Shown here: positions 41,406 through 49,010 of the stretch, one piece after another
Position numbering within the stretch: the stretch's first letter is position 1
How the letters are laid out: every line of letters starts with the position of its first letter
Made by a program: the position numbers and the translations under genes
Notes under the pieces: model-generated
Told to the model about the DNA's origin: nothing
What the model saw: the letters and a program-made list of their open reading frames with translations, nothing else
The model's database searches: none
Assembly: GCF_003326015.1 (NCBI RefSeq)
Contig: NZ_CP023860.1
Span: 1,240,001-1,304,000, forward strand
From: Candidatus Thioglobus sp. NP1
GTDB taxonomy: Bacteria > Pseudomonadota > Gammaproteobacteria > PS1 > Pseudothioglobaceae
Length of the DNA stretch: 64,000 nucleotides
Direction of reading: 5' to 3'

Positions 41406-42416
41406 ATGTCTAATAAAACCAGCAATCTAAGTCTAGATGAAATTTTCATTTTAGCAAAAACGTCTCTAATGGCGCATGGTGCTAATGAAGAAAATGCAGA
41501 TGCAGTTGCTACTACCGTAACTAATGCTGAGCGAGATGGCTCAATTTCTCACGGGCTTTTTCGCATTCCTGGGTATATAAAAGCACTTAAAAGTAAAAAG
41601 GTAGACGGCTCTGCAAGGCCTGAAATTAGTGAAATTACTCCAGTAATCTTAAAATGTGATGCCATGAATGGCTTCGCTCCATTAGCTCATAACTATGGAA
41701 TAAAAAAACTTATTGAAGCTGCAAAAAAATTTGGTATTGCTGGCTTATCAATCCAACGCTGTCATCACTTTGCAGCACTTTGGCCAGAGGTTGAGGCAAT
41801 AAGTGATCATGGGCTCGTTGGACTGACGTCTGTTTCTTATATGCCAGGTGTTGCTCCTGCTGGAGGTGCTTCTGCATTATTTGGTACCAATCCAATTGCA
41901 TTTTCATGGCCACGTCCTGGTAAGAATCCAATTGTATTTGATATGGCAACTTCTTCTATGGCTAAAGGTGAGCTTCAAATTGCTGCCCGAGATGGGCACT
42001 CTGTACCTCTTGGAACTGGCCTTTCTGCATCAGGAGAATTAACAACTGATGCCTTGGAAATTGATAAAGGGGTTTTACTTCCATTTGGTGGTCATAAAGG
42101 CTCAGTAATAGCACTTATGGTTGAACTCTTGTCAGGACCTTTAGTTGGTGAAACATTCTCTTATGAGACCAAAGAGCGTGATAATGGTGATGGTGGTCCA
42201 GCACAAGGTGGTCAGTTTATTCTTGCTATGTCTCCTGAAATTATCTCAGGTAAAGATACTTCAGAACAAACTGAAAAATTTCTAAAAGAATACAATAATA
42301 TTGATGGAACGCGTCTACCAGGCGCTAGAAGACATGAAAATCGAGCAAACAAAGGACCAAGAGAAGTCAATACATCTCTGGTGAATACTATTATTAATCT
42401 TCGAGACGAAAGCTAG
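41406..42416 (+). CDS. LDH2/MDG-type NAD(P)H reductase, likely 1-pyrroline-2-carboxylate reductase
   Basis: 336 residues. Malate/L-sulfolactate dehydrogenase superfamily: HGLFRIPGYI near residue 49, SIQRCHHFAALWPEVE, ALFGTNPIAFSWPRPG, GGHKGSVIALMVELLSG. The HHFAALWPEVE segment and general fit are close to DpkA-type enzymes that reduce 1-piperideine- and 1-pyrroline-2-carboxylate to L-pipecolate or L-proline. In 3-hydroxyproline catabolism, dehydratases yield 1-pyrroline-2-carboxylate, which this enzyme would turn to L-proline. Last gene of the plus-strand operon; its end overlaps the convergent oxygenase gene by four bases. Confidence 0.82.
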   Translation: MSNKTSNLSLDEIFILAKTSLMAHGANEENADAVATTVTNAERDGSISHGLFRIPGYIKALKSKKVDGSARPEISEITPVILKCDAMNGFAPLAHNYGIKKLIEAAKKFGIAGLSIQRCHHFAALWPEVEAISDHGLVGLTSVSYMPGVAPAGGASALFGTNPIAFSWPRPGKNPIVFDMATSSMAKGELQIAARDGHSVPLGTGLSASGELTTDALEIDKGVLLPFGGHKGSVIALMVELLSGPLVGETFSYETKERDNGDGGPAQGGQFILAMSPEIISGKDTSEQTEKFLKEYNNIDGTRLPGARRHENRANKGPREVNTSLVNTIINLRDES

Positions 42417-43198
42417 TTTAATTTTCCAAAAAAAGTCATTCTAGCTGACTCAGATAATTTGACTCCTGGCTTAGAATTATAGGCTAAAACGGATAGAATT
42501 CTCATTTTGGTACCCTTTGTTGGAGTTACCCTATGAATCGCATTTCTTCCACGAAATAACACTAAAGAGCCGGGCTCCATTGCTAGAATATCTGGGGAAA
42601 ATTTATTATCCAAAAGATCACTTATTTTTTGATAATTCTTAATAGTATTATCCACATCTCTGAAATCACGAATGTACTCAAACTTACCTCCTCCATCTGG
42701 CTTCTGTATCAGCAAGGTAATAGCAAAAGAAGAGTTATCAAAATGCCAACCCAACTCTTGCCCTTGAGTAGCATAATGTATATTGATTGAGGATAAATTA
42801 TCATCATATTTATAGAGCACCTCTTCACCAAGAACAGAACAAAGAAATTTTTTGAACTCTTCTGAATCATAAAGCACTTTTAAAGGAGATTGACTTGGAA
42901 CTTGGTCATCAGTAATACATCCCTTAGAAGAAACTACAGTTCTATTTCGAGCATGATTCAATGGGTAGTTCTTGTCTGTAGGCTCTAAATAAACATTATG
43001 ATTATTTATACAGTAATAAGCCAGATATTCTTGTTTCTTTGCTTCACTGAGGATCATCTTAATAGCTTTATCCTGGATAAAGTCTTTAAGAACTAAGACA
43101 CCCTCAGAATCTAGAGTTTCTTTACATTGTGACCTATACAAGGCATCTTTAATTGGATGCTTTTTATCATCTATAACAGTTGGTAATAGAAATGACAT
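42413..43198 (-). CDS. Putative 2-oxoglutarate/Fe(II)-dependent oxygenase
   Basis: 261 residues. Iron-binding HxD...H facial triad: His152 and Asp154 in GWHFDNSSF and His222 in RNAIHRVTP, with Arg233 (KMRILSVLAY) placed to bind 2-oxoglutarate. EPGSLVLFRGRNAIHRVTPTKG is typical of this oxygenase class. No signal peptide. The substrate is unknown; I recall relatives described as ArpA-like. Convergent with the imine reductase gene of the hydroxyproline-type island, so a link is possible but not shown. Confidence 0.75.
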   Translation of the reverse strand: MSFLLPTVIDDKKHPIKDALYRSQCKETLDSEGVLVLKDFIQDKAIKMILSEAKKQEYLAYYCINNHNVYLEPTDKNYPLNHARNRTVVSSKGCITDDQVPSQSPLKVLYDSEEFKKFLCSVLGEEVLYKYDDNLSSINIHYATQGQELGWHFDNSSFAITLLIQKPDGGGKFEYIRDFRDVDNTIKNYQKISDLLDNKFSPDILAMEPGSLVLFRGRNAIHRVTPTKGTKMRILSVLAYNSKPGVKLSESARMTFFGKLN

Positions 43199-43310
43199 AT
43201 TATTAATAATTTAACTATACGAACTCGATTATATACATTTATAAAGTCATATTTTTAATGCAATAACTATATTGATAATAGATAATAAGCTAATTAATTA
43301 AAAAATAATT

Positions 43311-44420
43311 ATGATTCATTTTGGTAGTATCTCTCGCAAACAGTTTCTTCAAGATTATTGGCAAAAAAAACCACTCCTAATTAAGAATGCCTTGCCTAAT
43401 TTTATTTGCCCCTTATCTCCAGATGAGCTAGCTGGACTCTCATGTGAAGAAGAGTTTGAATCTAGAATTATTACTGGTTCAATAAAAAATAATCTTTGGA
43501 GCCTTAATAATGGACCTTTCAACGAAGACATATTCTCTAAACTACCAGAAAATGACTGGACACTTTTAGTGCAAGGTGTTGATCGTTATATTTCAAATAT
43601 TTACAATCTTATTAATGAATTTGATTTTATTCCACGATGGCGCTTTGATGACATAATGGTCTCATTTGCATCAATTGGAGGAGGTGTAGGGCCTCACTAT
43701 GATCACTATGATGTTTTTTTACTGCAAGGTTTAGGTTCAAGAAAATGGTTAATAAGTAGCAAAGATTGTTCACCAGACAACTACTTGGATAATATTCCTC
43801 TAAGAATAATGGAAACTTTTCATGAGGAAGTGGTTTGGGTGGCTGAGCCAGGAGATATTGTTTACATTCCTCCTAAGGTTGCTCATCATGGCATAAGTCT
43901 TGATAAAGAATGCATCACACTATCAATTGGCTATCGTTCATACTCAGCTCAAGAAATGGCAGAGCAATTAAATTTGACAAGAAATAAAAAACTGGAAGAG
44001 TACTTTGTAGATCCAATTTGGACTTCAAATCTTCAGCCAGCTGAGATTCCTCAAATCGTAATTGAACAAGCTAAAAGTTTTTTAAATATAGATTATTTGT
44101 CAGAAGAGCAAATTGGGTGCTTTATTACCAAACTTGATTCAGAGGATGAAAGAAGGCTGAACGATTTTATTAACTATGAAATAAATGAAAAATTAGAATT
44201 TGGAACAACATACTCTCTTAACCCTTTATGTAGAATTGCCTACCAACATCTTAAGAATAAATTAATGGTTTTTATTAATGGAGAGGTTTTCAAATGCAGC
44301 AATATTAATGAACAAACCGTCATTGATTTTTGTAATAAAAGACAACTAAAAGTAAATCATAAAAATCATATTTTTGCCGAGCAATTAATGGCATTATCTT
44401 TTATTAAAGAAAATATTTAA
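43311..44420 (+). CDS. roxA: Ribosomal protein-arginine hydroxylase RoxA/YcfD (JmjC cupin)
   Basis: 369 residues, matching E. coli YcfD (373) along its length: YWQKKPLLIKNALPNFICPLS, DELAGL, WTLLVQGVD, GGGVGPHYDHYDVF. Fe ligands His129, Asp131 and His192 (PPKVAHHGIS). YcfD hydroxylates Arg81 of ribosomal protein L16 with 2-oxoglutarate and O2. The C-terminal dimer and winged-helix regions are present. Single gene with its own promoter; a 190-base leader of pnp follows. Confidence 0.92.
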   Translation: MIHFGSISRKQFLQDYWQKKPLLIKNALPNFICPLSPDELAGLSCEEEFESRIITGSIKNNLWSLNNGPFNEDIFSKLPENDWTLLVQGVDRYISNIYNLINEFDFIPRWRFDDIMVSFASIGGGVGPHYDHYDVFLLQGLGSRKWLISSKDCSPDNYLDNIPLRIMETFHEEVVWVAEPGDIVYIPPKVAHHGISLDKECITLSIGYRSYSAQEMAEQLNLTRNKKLEEYFVDPIWTSNLQPAEIPQIVIEQAKSFLNIDYLSEEQIGCFITKLDSEDERRLNDFINYEINEKLEFGTTYSLNPLCRIAYQHLKNKLMVFINGEVFKCSNINEQTVIDFCNKRQLKVNHKNHIFAEQLMALSFIKENI

Positions 44421-44491
44421 GCACCTTATAGATTGCTTTATAGCTTAATCTAGAGAGATAAATTTAATACATTTATTTAAATAAATTAGGG

Positions 44492-44497
44492 GATAAT
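44492..44497 (+). promoter_or_regulatory. Candidate -10 element of pnp
   Basis: GATAAT, about seven bases upstream of the foot of the leader hairpin that starts at 44505, so the predicted transcript would begin with the hairpin. No good -35 element is visible at 17 bases upstream. Confidence 0.4.
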
Positions 44498-44504
44498 TCT
44501 ATTG

Positions 44505-44586
44505 TTTTATGGATTTCGGTAAGTTTTATCTCAAGCATACCTCGAAGGTATGTTTTATATAAAGCTTATTTTGTGAAACCATAAAA
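44505..44586 (+). promoter_or_regulatory. pnp leader: Long hairpin in the pnp leader (candidate autoregulatory RNase III target)
   Basis: Paired by hand: outer stem TTTTATGG plus TTTC (44505-44512, 44514-44517) with GAAACCATAAAA (44575-44586); middle stem TAAGTTTTAT (44520-44529) with ATAAAGCTTA (44559-44568, one U-G); apical hairpin CATACCT CGA AGGTATG (44536-44552). It lies 26 bases before the pnp ATG. E. coli pnp is autoregulated through an RNase III-cut leader stem-loop. Similar function here is inferred. Confidence 0.6.
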
Positions 44587-44612
44587 TACTTTTATTTTAT
44601 TGGAGAAACATA

Positions 44613-46706
44613 ATGAACATGAATATAGTTCAAAAAAGCTTTACATTTGGAAAAAACCAAATTACTTTTGAAACAGGAAGAATAGCTCGTCAAGCACATG
44701 GTGCCGTTTTAGCGAGTATGGATGATACCCAAGTATTAGTGAGCGTGGTTGGTGCAAAAGATGCCAGACCTGGTCAAGCCTTCTTTCCTCTTTCAGTTGA
44801 TTACATAGAAAAAACGTATGCTGCAGGTAAGATTCCAGGTGGCTTCTTAAAAAGAGAAGGACGTCCTAGTGAAAAGGAAACACTAACCTCTAGATTAATT
44901 GATCGCCCAATTCGTCCATTATTTCCAAATGGATATATGAATGAAGTTCAAGTCATGATACAAGTCATTTCTGCTAATAAGAATGTTGACCCTGATGTTT
45001 TAGCTATGCTTGGTACTTCTGCTGCTCTTGCAATTTCAGGTGTTCCATTTAAAGGCCCAATTGGTGCAGCTCGAGTTGGATTTCAAGATGGTAATTACAT
45101 TATTAATCCAACATACTCAGATTTACAAACATCAGATCTTGATATGGTTGTTGCTGGAACTAAAGATGCAGTCTTAATGGTTGAATCAGAAGCTAGTGAG
45201 CTCTCAGAGGAAGTTATGCTAGGAGCAGTAATGTATGCTCATGAGCAATTTCAAGTAGTAATTGATAGTGTTGCTGAGTTTGCTAAAGAGGTAGGTATAT
45301 CTCCTCGTGAGTGGATTGCTCCTGAAGCGAATGAGGCCTTAATGTCAGACATTCAATCTAAGTTTGGAAACCAAATTTCCGAAGCATATCAAACAGTTGA
45401 TAAAATGGAGCGTTATGAAAAAATGGGTTTAATTAAAGATTCAGCACTTGAGCAACTTTGTAGTGATGAGGAAAATTCGCCTAGCTCAGATGATGTAAAG
45501 GATTATATCAAAAAAATTGAAAAATCTACAGTTAGAGAACGTATTTTAGCCGGTGAACCTCGAATAGATGGTCGCGATAGTTCTACTGTTCGGGAGCTTG
45601 CAATTGAAACAAGTGTATTAGAGAATACACATGGTTCTGCTTTATTTACTCGTGGAGAAACTCAGGCTTTAGTGGTAACAACTCTTGGCTCTAAAAGAGA
45701 TGCTCAATTGATTGAAAAACTTGAAACTAATGATAGAATTGAAGACCATTTTATGCTTCATTACAACTTCCCTCCATACTGTGTAGGTGAAACAGGTCGA
45801 GTAATGGGAGTTAAAAGACGTGAGGTTGGACATGGTCGACTAGCAAGACGAGGAATCTCTGCTTGCTTACCTAGTATTGAAGATTTTCCATATACTATTC
45901 GTATAGTTTCAGAAATTACTGAATCAAATGGCTCTAGCTCTATGGCTAGTGTTTGTGGCTCTTCACTTTCACTAATGGATGCAGGAGTTCCTTTAAGAGC
46001 ACCTGTTGCTGGTATTGCTATGGGACTCGTTAAGGATGAGGATCGTTTCACAGTTTTAACTGATATCCTAGGTGATGAAGACCACCTTGGTGATATGGAC
46101 TTTAAAGTAGCTGGAACCTCAAAAGGAATAAATGCACTTCAAATGGATATAAAAATTGATGGAATTACAGAAGACATCATGTCAATTGCTCTTAAACAAG
46201 CCAAGGAAGCAAGGATCAATATACTTGGACAAATGAATCAAGTAATTTCTGAACCTAATGCAGCTTCAAAGAATGCGCCTAAAACTAAAGTAATTAAAAT
46301 TCCTACTGATAAGATTCGTGATGTTATTGGTAAGGGTGGTGAAACTATTCGAGGCATTGTAGCTCAATCAGGTGCAAGTGTTGATGTAGATGATGATGGT
46401 AATGTTAATGTTTTTGCTAATGATACTGAAAGCTTTGAAAAAGCCGTTCAAATGGTTAAGGATGTTACCGCAGTTCCTGAGGTTGACAAGGTCTACATGG
46501 GCAAGGTTGCCAAAATCGTAGAGTTTGGTGCATTTGTAACTATCATGCCGAATCAAGATGGGCTTCTTCATATTTCAGAGATTGCTCATGAAAGGGTGGA
46601 GAAAGTTGAAGATCATTTAAAAGAAGGCCAAGAAATAGAAGTCAAAGTTCTAGGTGTTGATAGAGGCAGAATAAAACTTTCGCGAAAAGTTTTAATAGAA
46701 AAATAA
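44613..46706 (+). CDS. pnp: Polyribonucleotide nucleotidyltransferase (PNPase)
   Basis: 697 residues, standard length. Two RNase PH domains (first about 10-145, second about 310-545), an alpha-helical linker between, a KH domain ([20 protein letters not shown]) and an S1 domain ([21 protein letters not shown]). Catalytic site features in the second RNase PH domain such as [23 protein letters not shown] are intact. Phosphorolytic 3'-5' exonuclease, core of the degradosome. rpsO, usually immediately upstream, is not here. Followed by an intrinsic terminator. Confidence 0.97.
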   Translation: MNMNIVQKSFTFGKNQITFETGRIARQAHGAVLASMDDTQVLVSVVGAKDARPGQAFFPLSVDYIEKTYAAGKIPGGFLKREGRPSEKETLTSRLIDRPIRPLFPNGYMNEVQVMIQVISANKNVDPDVLAMLGTSAALAISGVPFKGPIGAARVGFQDGNYIINPTYSDLQTSDLDMVVAGTKDAVLMVESEASELSEEVMLGAVMYAHEQFQVVIDSVAEFAKEVGISPREWIAPEANEALMSDIQSKFGNQISEAYQTVDKMERYEKMGLIKDSALEQLCSDEENSPSSDDVKDYIKKIEKSTVRERILAGEPRIDGRDSSTVRELAIETSVLENTHGSALFTRGETQALVVTTLGSKRDAQLIEKLETNDRIEDHFMLHYNFPPYCVGETGRVMGVKRREVGHGRLARRGISACLPSIEDFPYTIRIVSEITESNGSSSMASVCGSSLSLMDAGVPLRAPVAGIAMGLVKDEDRFTVLTDILGDEDHLGDMDFKVAGTSKGINALQMDIKIDGITEDIMSIALKQAKEARINILGQMNQVISEPNAASKNAPKTKVIKIPTDKIRDVIGKGGETIRGIVAQSGASVDVDDDGNVNVFANDTESFEKAVQMVKDVTAVPEVDKVYMGKVAKIVEFGAFVTIMPNQDGLLHISEIAHERVEKVEDHLKEGQEIEVKVLGVDRGRIKLSRKVLIEK

Positions 46707-46713
46707 TTATTAT

Positions 46714-46738
46714 AAAGCCACCTTTTGGTGGCTTTTTT
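46714..46738 (+). terminator. Intrinsic terminator after pnp
   Basis: Stem GCCACC (46717-46722), loop TTTT, GGTGGC (46727-46732), then six T, with A residues 5' to the stem. Eight bases after the pnp stop. Well formed and likely efficient. Confidence 0.9.
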
Positions 46739-46753
46739 AATTAGTATAAAGTT

Positions 46754-46963
46754 ATGATTGATAAAAAAATTATTGCATTAGAGGAAAAAGTAGCATTTCT
46801 TCAAAATATGGTTGACGATCTTAATATGACTGTTTTTCGACAAGGTGAAAACATTGAAAAACTAAAATTACGAGTCAAAGAGACAAATGAAAAACTTTTG
46901 AATCAAAATGAATCTTTCTCGGAAAATTCATCAACTATTAATAATAAACCACCTCATTATTAA
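46754..46963 (+). CDS. slyX: SlyX family protein
   Basis: 69 residues: a coiled coil (ALEEKVAFLQNMVDDLNMTVFRQGENIEKLKLRVKE) and the C-terminal PPHY typical of SlyX. Function is unknown. The start codon at 46754 follows the pnp terminator by 15 bases, so it needs its own promoter or readthrough. Confidence 0.85.
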   Translation: MIDKKIIALEEKVAFLQNMVDDLNMTVFRQGENIEKLKLRVKETNEKLLNQNESFSENSSTINNKPPHY

Positions 46964-46973
46964 AATAATTAGT

Positions 46974-47207
46974 ATGAAAAAAATTCTTAAGATATTATCT
47001 CTTCTTTTATCAATTTTCATCATTTTTCCTTCTTATGCTGGAGTCTATGATGATTGGCCTGATGAAGCAATCTGTACTTGGCTAGAACAAAGACCAAATC
47101 ACAAAGGGTATCTAGAAGAGAATAAAAAGAGAGATTTAAATTGCTTCGAAAGGGAAGACTTTAGTCCTCGGGATTATGTGTACGAGCCTCTTAAGATGTA
47201 TATGTGA
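46974..47207 (+). CDS. Small secreted Cys-pair protein, DDWPDE family, copy 1
   Basis: 77 residues from ATG 46974; an upstream in-frame ATG at 46908 inside slyX is unlikely because the 46974 start gives a standard signal peptide (MKKILKILSLLL to FPSYA). The mature part is about 54 residues: GVYDDWPDEAICTWLEQ followed by Pro-rich and charged residues, with two Cys (ICTW and LNCF) that could form a disulfide in the periplasm. I do not recognise the family. A diverged copy lies immediately downstream (47243-47492), indicating a tandem duplication. Charged, Trp-containing, probably periplasmic or released. Confidence 0.65.
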   Translation: MKKILKILSLLLSIFIIFPSYAGVYDDWPDEAICTWLEQRPNHKGYLEENKKRDLNCFEREDFSPRDYVYEPLKMYM

Positions 47208-47242
47208 TGTTTAAGTTTTAATTTCCTGTAAGAATGATTCTT

Positions 47243-47492
47243 ATGAAAAATTTTAGTAATAATTTAATTTTACTTTTAACCATATCGATCATAGGTCCAT
47301 CTCATGCGGGAATTTATGATGATTGGCCGGATGAATCAATATGCACTTGGCTTGAGTTAAAACCTAAGCACGAAGGGTATCTTGCTGAAAACAAAAAAAA
47401 GGGATTTAAATTGCTTTGAAAGAGATGATTTTAATGCCCGTACACAACCAGATGAAGTTGAATATTCTGCAAGTGAATCAAATGGTTATTAA
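47243..47492 (+). pseudogene. Small secreted Cys-pair protein, copy 2, frameshifted in an A8 run
   Basis: Start ATG 47243 (or 47234, same frame), signal peptide MKNFSNNLILLLTISIIGPSHA, mature GIYDDWPDESICTWLELKP. The reading frame stops at 47419 after ENKKKGFKLL. Removing one A from the eight A at 47393-47400 restores ENKKRDLNCFERDDF, which aligns with copy 1 (ENKKRDLNCFEREDF), and a further 20 codons to TAA at 47490-47492. So the second Cys and the tail are lost unless slippage occurs. Could be decay, phase variation, transcriptional slippage or a sequencing error. The end abuts the convergent MFS gene. Confidence 0.6.
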
Positions 47493-48649
47493 ACTATTGA
47501 CTTAATTCGCTTCATCATTATCAATAGAGCTAGTCCATTAAGACCCCAAACTAAACTTAAGAGATACATATTAAACGTCAACCCAATATACTCAGCTAAA
47601 TACCCCACTAATGCTGGTCCAAAAATAAAGCCAGCAAATCCCATAGTTATAAGATTTGCAACAGTTAAAGCTATCGGTTCATCAGTTATTCTAATTGCCT
47701 GTCTGATTATAATCGCAATAAAATTAGCAGTTCCAAAACCAAATAATATCATTCCAAAAATAATTACATGAAAATTTGACGTCAATATTGATAGGAAAAG
47801 TATTATTCCAGCAGTAATACTGAGATAACCACCAACTAATTTTTCACTATATTTATCAATCATTTTTGAAGCAATTAGTCTTGCAGAAATTTCACCAACA
47901 TTAAATGCAACTATAACGGCTCCTCCTAAGTAAAGAGGAACTAATAAATCTTTAGTTAACCAAAGAGCCGACCAATCGAGAATTATGCCCATAGTTGCAT
48001 AATTCATCATCATTAAAAAGCCAAAAATTAGTATTGATTTTTTTGGAAATTTGAATCTTGGTGTTTTCTTTAAATCTTCCAACTTTTTTGAGAGACCAAA
48101 CTTAAATACTATTAACGCACCTAAAATAAGCATTGATCCAGTTATAGAAAAAATTAAACTTTCACTTTCAATATACTTGATTGTATAGAATGCAGTCATT
48201 GCACCTACTAATGAACCAAAGCTAAATGCTGCATGATACAAAGGTGTAATAACTTTAGAAGTTTTCTCTTCGATCATTGAAATTTGTGACTGTGCAGAAG
48301 GACTAAAAAAACCCACAAAAAAACCAAAGGGGACAAAAGCCAATAAAAACCAGAAGTAATTAGGTGATAGTATTAATAATAATGGAAGGTAGGAAATACC
48401 TAATAAACCAATCGCAATAGAATTTTTAGTCCCAATTTTTGGTACTATCAATCTTCCAGATGTTTGGTTACCTATTAAATTTGTAATACCAAAAACTAAT
48501 AGCCCAATACCAATTTCCGCCTCAGTTATTTGAAGCCTTTCAGCATTCCAAGGAATATATACAAAATATAGTCCAATCTGAAAAAGTACTAAAAAGGCAC
48601 TAAGAAAAACAGTATAAGTACCAGCATTATATTTGCTACTTTCAGTCAT
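47489..48649 (-). CDS. Major facilitator superfamily transporter
   Basis: 386 residues, twelve hydrophobic helices in two halves with a central cytoplasmic loop of mixed charge (LSKKLEDLKKTPRFKFPKKS). Weak family motifs such as GNQTSGRLIVPKIG in the loop between helices 2 and 3. Resembles the short bacterial MFS group often annotated as FucP- or YbjJ-like sugar or drug transporters; substrate unknown. Fourteen bases downstream of the HopJ-like gene on the same strand. Confidence 0.8.
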   Translation of the reverse strand: MTESSKYNAGTYTVFLSAFLVLFQIGLYFVYIPWNAERLQITEAEIGIGLLVFGITNLIGNQTSGRLIVPKIGTKNSIAIGLLGISYLPLLLILSPNYFWFLLAFVPFGFFVGFFSPSAQSQISMIEEKTSKVITPLYHAAFSFGSLVGAMTAFYTIKYIESESLIFSITGSMLILGALIVFKFGLSKKLEDLKKTPRFKFPKKSILIFGFLMMMNYATMGIILDWSALWLTKDLLVPLYLGGAVIVAFNVGEISARLIASKMIDKYSEKLVGGYLSITAGIILFLSILTSNFHVIIFGMILFGFGTANFIAIIIRQAIRITDEPIALTVANLITMGFAGFIFGPALVGYLAEYIGLTFNMYLLSLVWGLNGLALLIMMKRIKSIV

Positions 48650-48663
48650 ATAATTTATAAATA

Positions 48664-49005
48664 TTATTTAATCTTTAGAGCTTTAGAATTTATCAACACC
48701 CCTTCCCAGCCACCATGCATAAAGTTACGAATATTTAAATGGGAAGAATGGTTTTCTGGTGAGTCTAAAACTGAATGATAATGCTCTCCAAAACACCTTA
48801 AAGCCTCATCTTTCGAGAGCGAGTGCATTAACCCAAAACAAAAAACCTTTGCTGATCCTTGATTTTCCTCTTTTGAATTAAATAGCCCATTATTTTCAAA
48901 AGCAATGTTTGAGAATTCATAATCTTCTTGAATCATCTGAATGAAGTCAATAAAATTCATTTGGACACTAGATTTAATGCGATCTAAATATTGTTGAGTA
49001 TTCAT
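48664..49005 (-). CDS. HopJ-like family protein
   Basis: 113 residues. FSNIAFENNGLFNSKEENQGSAKVFCFGLMH, EALRCFGEHYHSVL and NIRNFMHGGWEGV are diagnostic of the family named for the Pseudomonas HopJ protein (PF08888 as I recall). Members are common in free-living marine bacteria without type III secretion, so the effector label does not fit; function unknown. Lies five bases after aceE on the same strand, suggesting co-transcription with pyruvate dehydrogenase E1. Confidence 0.85.
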   Translation of the reverse strand: MNTQQYLDRIKSSVQMNFIDFIQMIQEDYEFSNIAFENNGLFNSKEENQGSAKVFCFGLMHSLSKDEALRCFGEHYHSVLDSPENHSSHLNIRNFMHGGWEGVLINSKALKIK

Positions 49006-49010
49006 TGAGC

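Noticed and set aside
46908..46973. Upstream start for the first small secreted protein
   Set aside because: It lies inside slyX and would place 22 residues before a standard signal peptide.
48664..49005. Type III secretion effector, hence pathogenicity
   Set aside because: The HopJ-like family is widespread in free-living bacteria; there is no secretion system or other effector here.
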